From Rhizobium sp. SL42 (GTDB lineage Bacteria > Pseudomonadota > Alphaproteobacteria > Rhizobiales > Rhizobiaceae): a stretch of 64,000 nucleotides of DNA. The translations under genes and the position numbers were made by a program. This document shows, one piece after another, positions 1 to 8,066 of the stretch. The stretch covers positions 62,001 through 126,000 of the forward strand of contig NZ_CP063398.1 of the NCBI RefSeq assembly GCF_021729845.1, read 5' to 3'. The first letter of the stretch is position 1. Each line of letters starts with the position of its first letter. A model generated the notes under the pieces. It was given only the letters and a program-made list of their open reading frames with translations, made no database searches and had not been told where the DNA came from.

Positions 1-948
1 AACCTTGATATCGGTGGAACCCGCAAGGACACGGCCGAGATAGGGAAACAGAATGCAGACCCGGTTGTCGGTATTTTCGAAGAAGATCATGTGGCCGTTC
101 AGGGCACTATGTAGGGCCGGATTGTCGAGAATGAGGTGCGATCCCTTCGTGCCCGACACGACAGGCTGCTGTGCCGTCGCAGTCATTCCAAGCGCGTGGG
201 CCGTTCGATCGATCCAGGCCCCGGTCGCATTGACGATGATGCCTGGCCGCACCTCGAGACAACCATCAAGTCCTTCTACCCGCAGCAGATAACCATTCCC
301 GCCGCGTTCCAGTTCGGCATAGTTCAGCGCGATCGCCTGCGGCGCATCCCGCTCGGTATCGGTGATCAGCTCGACAGCCAGCCGCTCCGGCTGGCGGATC
401 CAGGCGTCGTAATAGGTGGCGGAGTAGCGCAAATCAGGGGTCAGCGCCGGCCATTGCGCCAGGGTCGCCTCGCGGCTCCTGAATTCGTGCCGTGGCAGCA
501 GGCGCTTCTTGCGCGTGACGAAATCGTAGAGCGCCAGGCCGACCTTGATCGCCAGCGCACCGCGCCGCGTCGGCTTGCCGCTCGATCCCGCAAATGCGGC
601 AGCGGCGTTGAACAGCCCGCTGAAGACCGACATGATCGGGATCGTCGTCGGCAGCGGATGGACCATGTGCGGCGCAAGGGTGAGCAGGGCATCGCGTTCG
701 CGCAAGGATTCGGCCACCAGGCCGAACTCGCCATTTTCCAGATAACGCAAGCCACCATGGATCATGCGGGACGGGGCAGCGCTGCAGCCTGACGCAAAAT
801 CGCCGCGCTCCACGAGAAGCACGCGCAGCCCCTGAAGCGCGAGGTCGCGATAGGTGGCGATCCCGTTGATCCCTCCCCCGACAACCACGGCGTCAAAGTG
901 ACCGTCCTGTCCGATGCGCCTGATGGCATCATTGCGAAATGCGGGCAT
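1..948 (-). CDS. GlpD-like FAD-dependent polyol-phosphate dehydrogenase, C-terminus cut by window edge
   Basis: Frame read from the minus strand; 316 codons are visible and the gene runs off the left edge. Residues about 18-45 form a dinucleotide-binding fold (VVVGGGINGIATYRDLALQG), followed by SRMIHGGLRYLENGEF and a later GSTDIKV, all typical of the GlpD/DAO family of FAD glycerol-3-phosphate dehydrogenases. Such enzymes oxidise a polyol phosphate and pass electrons to quinone at the membrane. The neighbours (aldo/keto reductase, SorC regulator, ribose-type ABC transporter) suggest a paralogue for another polyol phosphate, as EryB is in erythritol operons, rather than housekeeping GlpD. That substrate is inference. 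The start is the ATG at 946-948; the Shine-Dalgarno (GGATGGG) is modest. It lies 60 bp after the reductase gene and is probably cotranscribed with it. Confidence 0.85.
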   Translation of the reverse strand, partial: MPAFRNDAIRRIGQDGHFDAVVVGGGINGIATYRDLALQGLRVLLVERGDFASGCSAAPSRMIHGGLRYLENGEFGLVAESLRERDALLTLAPHMVHPLPTTIPIMSVFSGLFNAAAAFAGSSGKPTRRGALAIKVGLALYDFVTRKKRLLPRHEFRSREATLAQWPALTPDLRYSATYYDAWIRQPERLAVELITDTERDAPQAIALNYAELERGGNGYLLRVEGLDGCLEVRPGIIVNATGAWIDRTAHALGMTATAQQPVVSGTKGSHLILDNPALHSALNGHMIFFENTDNRVCILFPYLGRVLAGSTDIKV

Positions 949-1008
949 AGCAATCCCATCCACCGGTTTGGTGCCGGCGTCCCAAGGTTCAAAATCTGTG
1001 TGTCTAAG

Positions 1009-2007
1009 CTAGCGGTCGAGATCGACGAGATGTCGATTGACCGCCTCGCCGATGAGGACGAGCTCGTCATCGGCCAGCGTCAATCGTGCCGCGGCGGCAT
1101 TTTCGCGCGCCTGCGCTTCATCGCGAGCGCCACAGAGAGAGAAGGTGATGCCTGGCTGATGGACCGTCCAGGCGATCACCAGCTGGGCGATGGAGACATC
1201 ATGCGCCTCGGCAATCGGCGCGATATCCAGCACCAGCTGCGCCACCTTCTGCCTGTTCGCCTGGCTGAAGCGAGGATTGCCCTGGCGCTGGTCATCGGCG
1301 GCGAAGACGCGGTCCGGGCCGACCTTGCCCGATAGGAGGCCCAGTGCCAGCGAAGAATAACTCAGGACCGAGACGTTGTTGGCTTTTGCAAGCGGTAGCA
1401 GCGTCTTTTCGATATCCCGGCGAACCATGGAATACTCTTCCTGGATCGCATCGATCCCACCGCTTGCGATATAGGCTGCCAAATCCTCGGGCGATACGTT
1501 GCTGGCGCCAATCGAGCGGATCTTGCCCTGTTCCTTCAGACGCAACAGCGTCTCCATCGTGTCAGCGATGGGAGTGGTCGGATCCTGCCAATGGGTGATG
1601 TAGTGGTCGATGTAGTCAGTGCCGAGCCGTTTCAGGCTCTGCTCGACTTCGTGGATGATTGAACCTGCTCCCAGATAGCGGTGCACGGGCTTTTCATCCT
1701 GATCGAAGAAATAGCGGCCCTCGTTCGTATGCCAGACGAGGCCGCATTTGGTTGCCAGCACCACCTCATCGCGTCTTCCCCTGATTGCCTTGCCGACAAT
1801 GGTTTCCGACAGGCCCATGCCGTAAGCCGGCGCGGTATCGATCAGCGAAATGCCGTTATCGATGGACGCCTGGATCGCGGCGATTGATTGCTGCTCGTCG
1901 GTGCCACCCCACATCCAGCCGCCGATGGCCCAGGTTCCCAGCCCGACCACGGAGGCTTCAATGCCGCTGGTCCCGATGGACCTCACCTTAACCCCGTTGT
2001 TCGTCAT
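1009..2007 (-). CDS. Aldo/keto reductase
   Basis: A 332-residue NAD(P)H-dependent oxidoreductase with a TIM-barrel fold. The catalytic tetrad is visible: Asp57 and Tyr62 in DTAPAYG, Lys87 in LATKCGL and His139 in ITHW. Length and motifs suit the bacterial YajO/IolS-like group. It probably interconverts a sugar or polyol with its keto form in the pathway fed by the upstream ABC transporter; the substrate is unknown. The ATG start overlaps the stop of the SorC regulator gene by four bases (ATGA) and is preceded by GGATGGGAAACC, which rules out a longer upstream reading. Translation is probably coupled to the regulator. Confidence 0.88.
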   Translation of the reverse strand: MTNNGVKVRSIGTSGIEASVVGLGTWAIGGWMWGGTDEQQSIAAIQASIDNGISLIDTAPAYGMGLSETIVGKAIRGRRDEVVLATKCGLVWHTNEGRYFFDQDEKPVHRYLGAGSIIHEVEQSLKRLGTDYIDHYITHWQDPTTPIADTMETLLRLKEQGKIRSIGASNVSPEDLAAYIASGGIDAIQEEYSMVRRDIEKTLLPLAKANNVSVLSYSSLALGLLSGKVGPDRVFAADDQRQGNPRFSQANRQKVAQLVLDIAPIAEAHDVSIAQLVIAWTVHQPGITFSLCGARDEAQARENAAAARLTLADDELVLIGEAVNRHLVDLDR

Positions 2008-2978
2008 GGTTTCCCATCCCTGATATCTCCAATGATTTGTCTTGCGACCGCTTCGTCGACAACGAGTGACGTGAGGTAGCGCCCGGCAAGGGCTGCTGCG
2101 ACAGGGCCGGCTTTGTAGTCGCCCGCAGCCACGCCGATGGTGTTGCGGCAATTTTCGAACTGCCCCGGAGGAAGGGCCACGACCCGGGAGTTCAGGTCGA
2201 TGTCGGCCAATGATCCATCGGCGCTGATCAGGTGCGCCAGGAACTCTCCCGATATCCCGGCATCGACCAGCGCCTTGCCGCCACGGGCCGGATCCGGCAA
2301 CAGATCGTAGTAACCCGAGCCAGGCGCCTCGACCGAGCCGATACCGACCAGGGCAACGGTTGCGCTTCTTGCAAGATCAAAGACCTCACGGATCGATGCC
2401 ACGTTCATCAGGAGGTCGCGCTGTTCGGCGTCCTCGGCAAACAGCGGCGCATGGACCAGTGATGCGCTGCCACCAAGCTTTTCCGCCAGTTGCGTCGCGA
2501 GATGATTGACGTCGGTATAGTGCTTGCCCTGCACACCGCCGGTCACGGGCACGACCCGGACATCGAAGCGGCGCTCGGCCTCCAGGTTTTCGACCACGGC
2601 GCTCACCGCCTTGCCGCCGGTAATTGCGATGATGTCGCCATCGCGAAGAGTTTCGAGCAAATGGTTTGCGGCCACCCGACCGACCATTTGCAGCGTTGTC
2701 TCCGGATTGTCCGAGACCGTCGGAGTGACAACGGAATGCCGAAGCGCAAAGCCGTTCACCAGTTCACTCTCCAGGTCGACAAGCCGTTGGTACGGGCTTG
2801 ATATGGCAATCTTGACCATGCCCGCCTTTCGGCCCGTCGCAATCAGCCGGTTGACCTTGGAATGGGAGAGATTGAGCCGCTCGGCGATTTCCGACTGCTT
2901 CAGCCCTTCGATGAAATGCAGCACGAGCACGGAATACATCTGCCGCTGCTGGTCGAAGTCTTCCCTGATATCCGCCAT
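2004..2978 (-). CDS. SorC/DeoR-type sugar-binding transcriptional regulator
   Basis: A 324-residue regulator. An N-terminal helix-turn-helix (about residues 15-55, containing LKQSEIAERLNLSHSKVNRLI) is followed by a SorC-type sugar-phosphate-binding domain (AITGGKAVSAVVENL, PVTGGVQG, VALVGIGSVE). Regulators of this family respond to phosphorylated sugars or polyols; EryD of erythritol operons is an example. It sits inside the operon it probably controls, downstream of the ABC permease and overlapping the reductase gene. The likely targets are the inverted repeats at 6668-6698 and 6742-6772 ahead of the binding-protein gene (inference). The start at 2976-2978 follows GAGAGATTTCGACT. Confidence 0.88.
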   Translation of the reverse strand: MADIREDFDQQRQMYSVLVLHFIEGLKQSEIAERLNLSHSKVNRLIATGRKAGMVKIAISSPYQRLVDLESELVNGFALRHSVVTPTVSDNPETTLQMVGRVAANHLLETLRDGDIIAITGGKAVSAVVENLEAERRFDVRVVPVTGGVQGKHYTDVNHLATQLAEKLGGSASLVHAPLFAEDAEQRDLLMNVASIREVFDLARSATVALVGIGSVEAPGSGYYDLLPDPARGGKALVDAGISGEFLAHLISADGSLADIDLNSRVVALPPGQFENCRNTIGVAAGDYKAGPVAAALAGRYLTSLVVDEAVARQIIGDIRDGKP

Positions 2979-3009
2979 AGTCGAAATCTCTCGTTTCCCT
3001 GAACAGTTC

Positions 3010-4011
3010 TCAGCGGCGCCGCTTGACGAGGTAGTGGTCGAACAATACCGCCCCCAGCAATATGCTGCCGCGAATGATGTCCTGCCAATAGACTGACACG
3101 TTGAGCAAGGCGAGCGAACTCGACACCATGGACAAGAGGACTGCACCGAGAATGGCGCCGAGAATGGTTCCGGACCCGCCCGATAGGCTGGCGCCACCGA
3201 TGACAGCCGCCGCAATCACGTTGAGTTCCATACCGATCCCGAAACTCGGTTGGGCTGAGCCAAAACGTGCCATATAGATCACCCCGGCCACGCCGCAGAG
3301 CGTCGAGCAGAGCGTCGTCGTTGCAAAGATCACGCGGCCAATTCGAATGCCGGAATAGGCTGCCGCTTTCGGATTGCTGCCGGTGTAGAACACCTTGCGA
3401 AAGGCGGTCGTGCGGCGGAGCAGCAGGTCGAACGCCAGGACAACGACCACGAAGATGATGATGACAAGCGGAATGTTCTGGATCGTGCCCTGACCAATAA
3501 ATTTGAATTCCGGCGGCAAGGAATAGAGGCCGAGCGGCCGGCCGCCCGTCGCCAGCAGGCAGACGCCGCGGGCAATGACCATGACGGCGAGCGAAACGAT
3601 AAAGTGATGCAGCCCGACGACGGTGGTCAGAAAACCCATGGCCATGCCGATGGCCGTCGTCAAGGCAATGGCCATTGCCGCAGCGGCCCAGGGATCGATC
3701 CCGTTGAGAAACAGCCAGCCGCCGGCGACCATGGCAAGCGCCGTGACCGAGCCCACCGAGAGATCGATGCCGCCGGAGATCAGGAGAATGGTCATGCCCA
3801 CGACCACGATGCCTTCCACCGCAAACGCCATGGCCATCGCCCGGATGTTCTCCACGGTGAGGAAGTAGGGCGATATCAGCGACATCACGCAAAACAGCGT
3901 CACGATGATGAGGATCAGGCCCGTTTCACGTGCCCTGATCATGTTGTCGAACCAGCCGATCCGCCGGATCGCGCGGACATTGCCGGACTGGTGTTCCTGT
4001 GTTGCAAGCAT
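3010..4011 (-). CDS. Ribose-type ABC transporter permease (RbsC family)
   Basis: A 333-residue inner-membrane permease of the BPD_transp_2 family, with about eight to ten hydrophobic segments and the family hallmark GGIDLSVGSV near residue 80 and AAAVIGGASLSGGSGT near residue 275. It pairs with the duplicated-ATPase subunit just upstream and the periplasmic binding protein at 5626-6636 to form a CUT2 importer. I place the start at the ATG ending at 4011, next to GAGGGAGTGAGGAGC. An alternative in-frame ATG at 4032 would overlap the ATPase gene by eight bases. The SorC gene begins about 30 bp further on. Confidence 0.9.
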   Translation of the reverse strand: MLATQEHQSGNVRAIRRIGWFDNMIRARETGLILIIVTLFCVMSLISPYFLTVENIRAMAMAFAVEGIVVVGMTILLISGGIDLSVGSVTALAMVAGGWLFLNGIDPWAAAAMAIALTTAIGMAMGFLTTVVGLHHFIVSLAVMVIARGVCLLATGGRPLGLYSLPPEFKFIGQGTIQNIPLVIIIFVVVVLAFDLLLRRTTAFRKVFYTGSNPKAAAYSGIRIGRVIFATTTLCSTLCGVAGVIYMARFGSAQPSFGIGMELNVIAAAVIGGASLSGGSGTILGAILGAVLLSMVSSSLALLNVSVYWQDIIRGSILLGAVLFDHYLVKRRR

Positions 4012-4024
4012 GCTCCTCACTCCC

Positions 4025-5545
4025 TCAGCCATGTGCCACCGCCGGACCGATATCAATCGACGCCAGATGCATGATCTTTTCCTCCGTCATGTCGTCACCG
4101 CGCAGCTCACCGGCGATGCGCCCCTCGCGCACCACCAGCACGCGGTCACTGATGCCGATCAATTCCGGCAGTTCCGACGAGATGACGACGATGCCGACAC
4201 CTTCCTGCACCAGTGCGCGCAGCTGCCGGTGGATCTCCGCCTTGGCACCGACATCGACGCCACGAGTCGGCTCATCCAGGAAAATCACCTTGGGGTTTAC
4301 CGACAACATCTTCGCCAGAGCCACCTTCTGCTGGTTGCCACCGCTAAGCGACGAGACCGGATCATCGACGCTGTTGGCCCGCAGCTGTAGTCTTTGGCCG
4401 AGTTCACGCGCCCGCGCCTGCTCGCGCCGCTTTTCAATCAGCCCCATGCCGTTCGCAATCAGGTCGACGTCGAGCGCAGAGACATTTGCGGCAATCGACA
4501 TGTCCAGAAACAGCCCGTCAGTCTTGCGATCCTCCGACAGGTAGACGATGCCCTCACGGATACTGTCGCGATAGTCACGCAGGTGGAGGCGGCGACCATT
4601 GAGCGCAATCTCGCCGGTCGCCCGGCCCTCGAGCCGGCAAATGCCGCGGACGATCTCGCTACGGCCTGCACCTATCAATCCGGCGAGGCCGAGGATTTCG
4701 CCTTCGTAAAGATCAAAGCCGACATCGAAGATCCGGCTGCTTTCGCTCAGGCCGCGCACCGAGAGAATCGACCGGCTGGAACGTTTCTCGTCACCCTGCT
4801 TGGCAGGATAAAGATTGCTCAATACCCGCCCGACCATGCTGTTGATCACCTCGTCCTGGGTGATCCCGGAAATATCGGCGGTGCGCACATGACAACCGTC
4901 GCGCATGATGGTGATGCGATCGCAATGTTCGAAGATCTCGGCCATGCGATGCGAAATATAGATAATGGCGATACCCTTGTCGGCGAGCCGGTGCATGATA
5001 CGAAACAGGATCTTTGCCTCGGTTTCCGTCAGTGCGGCCGTGGGCTCATCCAGGATCAGAATGCGGCAATCGAGCGTCAGCGCCTTGGCGATCTCGACGA
5101 TCTGCTGCTGGGATATCGACAGGCTGCCGGCCTTCACCATGGGGTCGATGTCGCCCAGTTCACTCAACACCGCTGCCGCCCGGCGGTTGATGTCGGCATA
5201 ACGCATGAACCAGGCGGGGGTGGAATTGGTTTCCGACATATACATGTTCTCGGCCACGGAAATTTCCGGGCACAGCGCGATCTCCTGATGGACAAAGCCG
5301 ATGCCCAACCGATGGGCTTCATTCGGGGACGAGATGCGTACCTTCCGGCCATCGAGGCTGACCTCGCCGGAATCGGGCTGAAGGATGCCGTCGATAATAT
5401 GCATCAAGGTCGATTTTCCAGCGCCGTTTTCGCCGACGAGCGCGTGGATCTCGCCTTTTCTCAATTGCAGGTGCGCACCGCGGAGCGCGTGGACCGGACC
5501 GAAGGACTTGTGCACGTCTACGATATCAAGAATTACTTCACCCAT
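4025..5545 (-). CDS. Ribose-type ABC transporter ATPase with two nucleotide-binding domains (RbsA family)
   Basis: A 506-residue cytoplasmic ATPase with two fused nucleotide-binding domains, the normal arrangement for CUT2 importers. Domain 1 has Walker A GENGAGKST (38-46), a signature-like LSISQQQ and Walker B ILILDEPTAAL. Domain 2 has the usual degenerate Walker A (GLIGAGRSE), signature LSGGNQQK and Walker B VIFLDEPTRGVD. It energises import through the adjacent permease. The ATG at 5543-5545 is chosen because GGAGG lies five bases upstream; an ATG 12 bases earlier has no separate spacing. The gap of about 80 bp to the binding-protein gene fits a single transcript. Confidence 0.92.
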   Translation of the reverse strand: MGEVILDIVDVHKSFGPVHALRGAHLQLRKGEIHALVGENGAGKSTLMHIIDGILQPDSGEVSLDGRKVRISSPNEAHRLGIGFVHQEIALCPEISVAENMYMSETNSTPAWFMRYADINRRAAAVLSELGDIDPMVKAGSLSISQQQIVEIAKALTLDCRILILDEPTAALTETEAKILFRIMHRLADKGIAIIYISHRMAEIFEHCDRITIMRDGCHVRTADISGITQDEVINSMVGRVLSNLYPAKQGDEKRSSRSILSVRGLSESSRIFDVGFDLYEGEILGLAGLIGAGRSEIVRGICRLEGRATGEIALNGRRLHLRDYRDSIREGIVYLSEDRKTDGLFLDMSIAANVSALDVDLIANGMGLIEKRREQARARELGQRLQLRANSVDDPVSSLSGGNQQKVALAKMLSVNPKVIFLDEPTRGVDVGAKAEIHRQLRALVQEGVGIVVISSELPELIGISDRVLVVREGRIAGELRGDDMTEEKIMHLASIDIGPAVAHG

Positions 5546-5625
5546 CACGCCCTCCATTCCTCACGGTGCCATCGATGTTCGTCGTCCCGGCTGCAACAGT
5601 GCCTGCCGGGACGATCGCTTCGAAA

Positions 5626-6636
5626 TCAGCGATTCTTCATGTACTCATTGAGGTCGAACGCCGCCGCATTGGCCTTGGTGATGACGGCGAAGCCATTGTC
5701 CATCGACGGAACCTGAAGCGGGTTGAAGCCCGACAGCTTATAGTCGTTGAATGGATCCAGAAGATCGGGATGCGCGCCGAGGAATGTGTTCACAAAGCCC
5801 ATGAAGCCCTGAACGCCCTGGTTCGGATTGATGGCCATATGGATATTGCCCGCCTTGATATGGTCGAGCGTGGTCGGCGTGATGTCCGCGTGGATGATCA
5901 ACACGTTCTTCTTGGCTTCGAGAACGGCAGTCACGGCCCCTTCTGCCGAGCCGGCTTCAGGGATCCAGAGAGCGCCGAGATTCGGATTGGCCTGCAACAT
6001 GGCCGAGACGGCCTGATATGCGGCATTTGCGTCCTGGTTCGTCGCCTGGCGGGCCACGAGTTTCATTTCAGGATAGGTGCGGGCCATGTAATCGACCAGT
6101 GCCGTGACACGCAGGTCGTGATTGCTTTGGCCGGGGTTCTCCAGCACGGCGAACTCGCCTTTTGCGCCGAGCTGCTTGACGATTTCCTCGGATGCGAACT
6201 TCGCCTCGGCAACGTTGTCAGAGGTAATGTAGGCGGTCCGCTTCGACTTGGGCGAATCCGCGGCAAAAGTGGTGATCGATACGCCCGATTCGATGGCCTT
6301 GTTGATTGGCTCGATGAACGGATCAGCCTGCATTGGGTGCAGCAGCACACCCTTGGGCTTCTTGACCAGGTCCTGCTCGAAGGACGCAATCTGCTTGGTT
6401 ATGTCGTAATCGGGGGTGCCGGAAAAAACCGCTTCGCAGCCAAGCGACGCCGCGGCCTGCTTGAAACCCTCGAACACCGGCACCCAATAGGGATGCGCCG
6501 ACACCATGACATTCATCACGTAGGTCTCGCCGGGCTCACAGGCGAATTTTCCTTCTGCTTTGGCGGGCGAAACGGCAACGCCGATGACGCAAGCGGCCAC
6601 ACCAAGGCCCAAGGCCCTCTTCAGGTATTTCAACAT
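5626..6636 (-). CDS. Sugar/polyol ABC transporter periplasmic binding protein (RbsB family)
   Basis: A 336-residue periplasmic-binding-protein type I. Residues 1 to about 27 are a signal peptide (basic N-terminus, hydrophobic core, cleavage near AKA). The mature protein begins EGKFACEPGETYVMNVMVSAHPYWVPVFEGF and carries the alternating lobes of the RbsB family (GTPDYDITKQIASFEQDLVKKP, ITFAADSPKSKRTAYITSDN). It is the first gene of the minus-strand operon and follows a strong GGGAGGGGAAG ribosome site. The ligand cannot be read from sequence. The downstream GlpD-like and SorC genes favour a polyol such as a tetritol or pentitol (inference). Confidence 0.9.
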   Translation of the reverse strand: MLKYLKRALGLGVAACVIGVAVSPAKAEGKFACEPGETYVMNVMVSAHPYWVPVFEGFKQAAASLGCEAVFSGTPDYDITKQIASFEQDLVKKPKGVLLHPMQADPFIEPINKAIESGVSITTFAADSPKSKRTAYITSDNVAEAKFASEEIVKQLGAKGEFAVLENPGQSNHDLRVTALVDYMARTYPEMKLVARQATNQDANAAYQAVSAMLQANPNLGALWIPEAGSAEGAVTAVLEAKKNVLIIHADITPTTLDHIKAGNIHMAINPNQGVQGFMGFVNTFLGAHPDLLDPFNDYKLSGFNPLQVPSMDNGFAVITKANAAAFDLNEYMKNR

Positions 6637-6667
6637 CTTCCCCTCCCAGGAATGGTCTAACCGAGAC

Positions 6668-6698
6668 GCAATAAATTTCTCCTCACAGAATTTATTGC
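6668..6698. promoter_or_regulatory. Inverted-repeat operator upstream of the ribose-type ABC operon
   Basis: The arms GCAATAAATT (6668-6677) and AATTTATTGC (6689-6698) are exact reverse complements separated by 11 bp, so arm centres are 21 bp apart, about two helical turns. It lies about 30-60 bp before the binding-protein start. The operon encodes a SorC regulator, the most likely binder (inference). Confidence 0.6.
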
Positions 6699-6741
6699 AA
6701 CACCACTCCTAGGCGGCTCGCGAGCAAACGTCAAGATATTT

Positions 6742-6772
6742 GCAAGAAATTATTGTTCGTGAAATAAATATC
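6742..6772. promoter_or_regulatory. Second, imperfect copy of the AT-rich operator
   Basis: GCAAGAAATTATTG (6742-6755) followed by GAAATAAATATC (6761-6772) repeats the half-site theme of the site at 6668-6698 (AGAAATTTATTGC-like), again in inverted order. SorC/DeoR-type regulators commonly use two operators, so this may be the auxiliary site. The match is imperfect. Confidence 0.4.
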
Positions 6773-6917
6773 ATTCCTACATGAAAGGGACCGAAACGGA
6801 GGCGCTATGATTGAGGAATACTCGCGGTGGAATCTTGCTATATGGACCAGGCGGCCATCGTCGATGCTGCACGCAATCGAGCCGATCGTGTCAAGGCGAG
6901 AGCCGTGGACGGGAGAG

Positions 6918-6945
6918 GCCGCAGCGTGGTCAAAAACGCTGCGGC
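6918..6945 (-). terminator. Stem-loop downstream of the MalK-type ATPase gene
   Basis: GCCGCAGCG (6918-6926) and CGCTGCGGC (6937-6945) form a perfect 9-bp stem with a 10-base loop, about 70 bases past the stop at 7017. No U-tract follows on the minus strand, so it may stabilise the mRNA 3' end rather than terminate. Confidence 0.4.
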
Positions 6946-7016
6946 AGCACTACCATCTGAGGGAAAAGGGATAAATGCAGATCTGGGGGTGGCCACTCCC
7001 CATGCGCTCTGCGACG

Positions 7017-8066
7017 TCAATTCAAACGTTTGCCCGTTGCCGGATCAAATACGTGTAGGTCCGATGCTTCGACGTCGACGCCGACGAGTTCGCCAGGCCT
7101 CAACACGCAGGACGCCGGGACGGCCACGTTGATTTCATGGCGATCGTTGCGCACGCTGACCAGCCGGGTCTCTCCGTGAAACTCGTTGCGCTCGACCGCG
7201 CCGCGAAATCCACTGACCTCGCCACCAAGGCGGAATGCGCCGGGCCGGATGCCGACCGTGACCGCGCCCGCACGGATGCCGGAAGGCGCCTGGAAGCGAA
7301 CGAGATCGTCGCTCAGCACACCATCGATCGCTTGCAGCGGCAGAAAATTCATGTTGGGCGTGCCGATGAAACCGGCGGCAAAGACCGTTGCCGGCGCCTG
7401 GTAGATTTCCTCGGGCGTGCCCATCTGCTCGATGCGGCCGTCCTTCATCAGGACGATCCGGTCGGCGAGCGTCATCGCCTCGAGCTGGTCATGCGTGACA
7501 TAGATGCTCGTCGTCTTCAGATCGCGATGCAGCCGCGCGATCTCGACGCGCAGGCTGCCGCGCAGCTTGGCATCGAGATTGGAAAGCGGCTCGTCGAAGA
7601 GGAAGACCTCCGGTGTCTTGATCATCGCGCGTGCGATCGCCACCCGTTGCTGCTGGCCGCCTGATAGTTCCGTCGGCTTGCGCGACAGATAGACGCCAAG
7701 GCCGAGCGCATCGACGACGGGTGAAAGCCGCTCGTCTATCGCGACCTTGCCGATGCCTGCGCGCTCAAGCCCGAAGGTGATGTTCTCGCGCACGCTCATA
7801 TGCGGATAAAGCGCATAGTTCTGGAAAACCATGGCGATGCCGCGATCGCCGGGATCGCGGTCATTCATCCTCTGGCCACCGATGAGCAGGTCACCGCCAG
7901 AAATCTCCTCAAGACCCGCGATCATGCGCAGCATGGTCGACTTGCCGCAACCGGACGGGCCGAGAAAGACGACGAATTCATGGTCGTCGACCTTGAGGTC
8001 GAAATCACGCATTACCTCGAGCGCGCCATAGGTCTTGGCTATGCCCCGGCATTCGACAGTCGCCAT
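7017..8066 (-). CDS. MalK/UgpC-type ABC transporter ATPase for sugars or polyols
   Basis: A 349-residue CUT1-family ATPase. Walker A GPSGCGKST (about 37-45), Q-loop NYALYPHM, signature LSGGQQQR, Walker B VFLFDEPLSNLD and the H-loop VTHDQ are all present, with the C-terminal regulatory (TOBE-like) domain from about residue 235. The gene is last in the operon 12111 to 7017, and its ATG overlaps the stop of the dehydrogenase gene by one base (TGATG). The order (binding protein, two permeases, zinc dehydrogenase, ATPase) recalls the smo/mtl-type polyol loci of alphaproteobacteria. Polyol as substrate is inference from the dehydrogenase. Confidence 0.92.
   Translation of the reverse strand: MATVECRGIAKTYGALEVMRDFDLKVDDHEFVVFLGPSGCGKSTMLRMIAGLEEISGGDLLIGGQRMNDRDPGDRGIAMVFQNYALYPHMSVRENITFGLERAGIGKVAIDERLSPVVDALGLGVYLSRKPTELSGGQQQRVAIARAMIKTPEVFLFDEPLSNLDAKLRGSLRVEIARLHRDLKTTSIYVTHDQLEAMTLADRIVLMKDGRIEQMGTPEEIYQAPATVFAAGFIGTPNMNFLPLQAIDGVLSDDLVRFQAPSGIRAGAVTVGIRPGAFRLGGEVSGFRGAVERNEFHGETRLVSVRNDRHEINVAVPASCVLRPGELVGVDVEASDLHVFDPATGKRLN

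Larger units (their letters stand above)
6637..7016. other. 380-bp intergenic region: operators of the polyol operon and a stem-loop of the next operon
   Basis: No coding sequence is supported. The left half holds the AT-rich inverted repeats described separately and must contain the promoter for the minus-strand binding-protein operon. The right half contains a perfect 9-bp stem-loop downstream of the MalK-type ATPase gene. Short reading frames here have no ribosome site or recognisable product. Confidence 0.6.

Noticed and set aside
5566..6660. 364-codon open frame on the plus strand opposite the RbsB-type gene
   Set aside because: It is the antisense shadow of a clear signal-peptide-bearing binding-protein gene in high-GC DNA and has no family signature.
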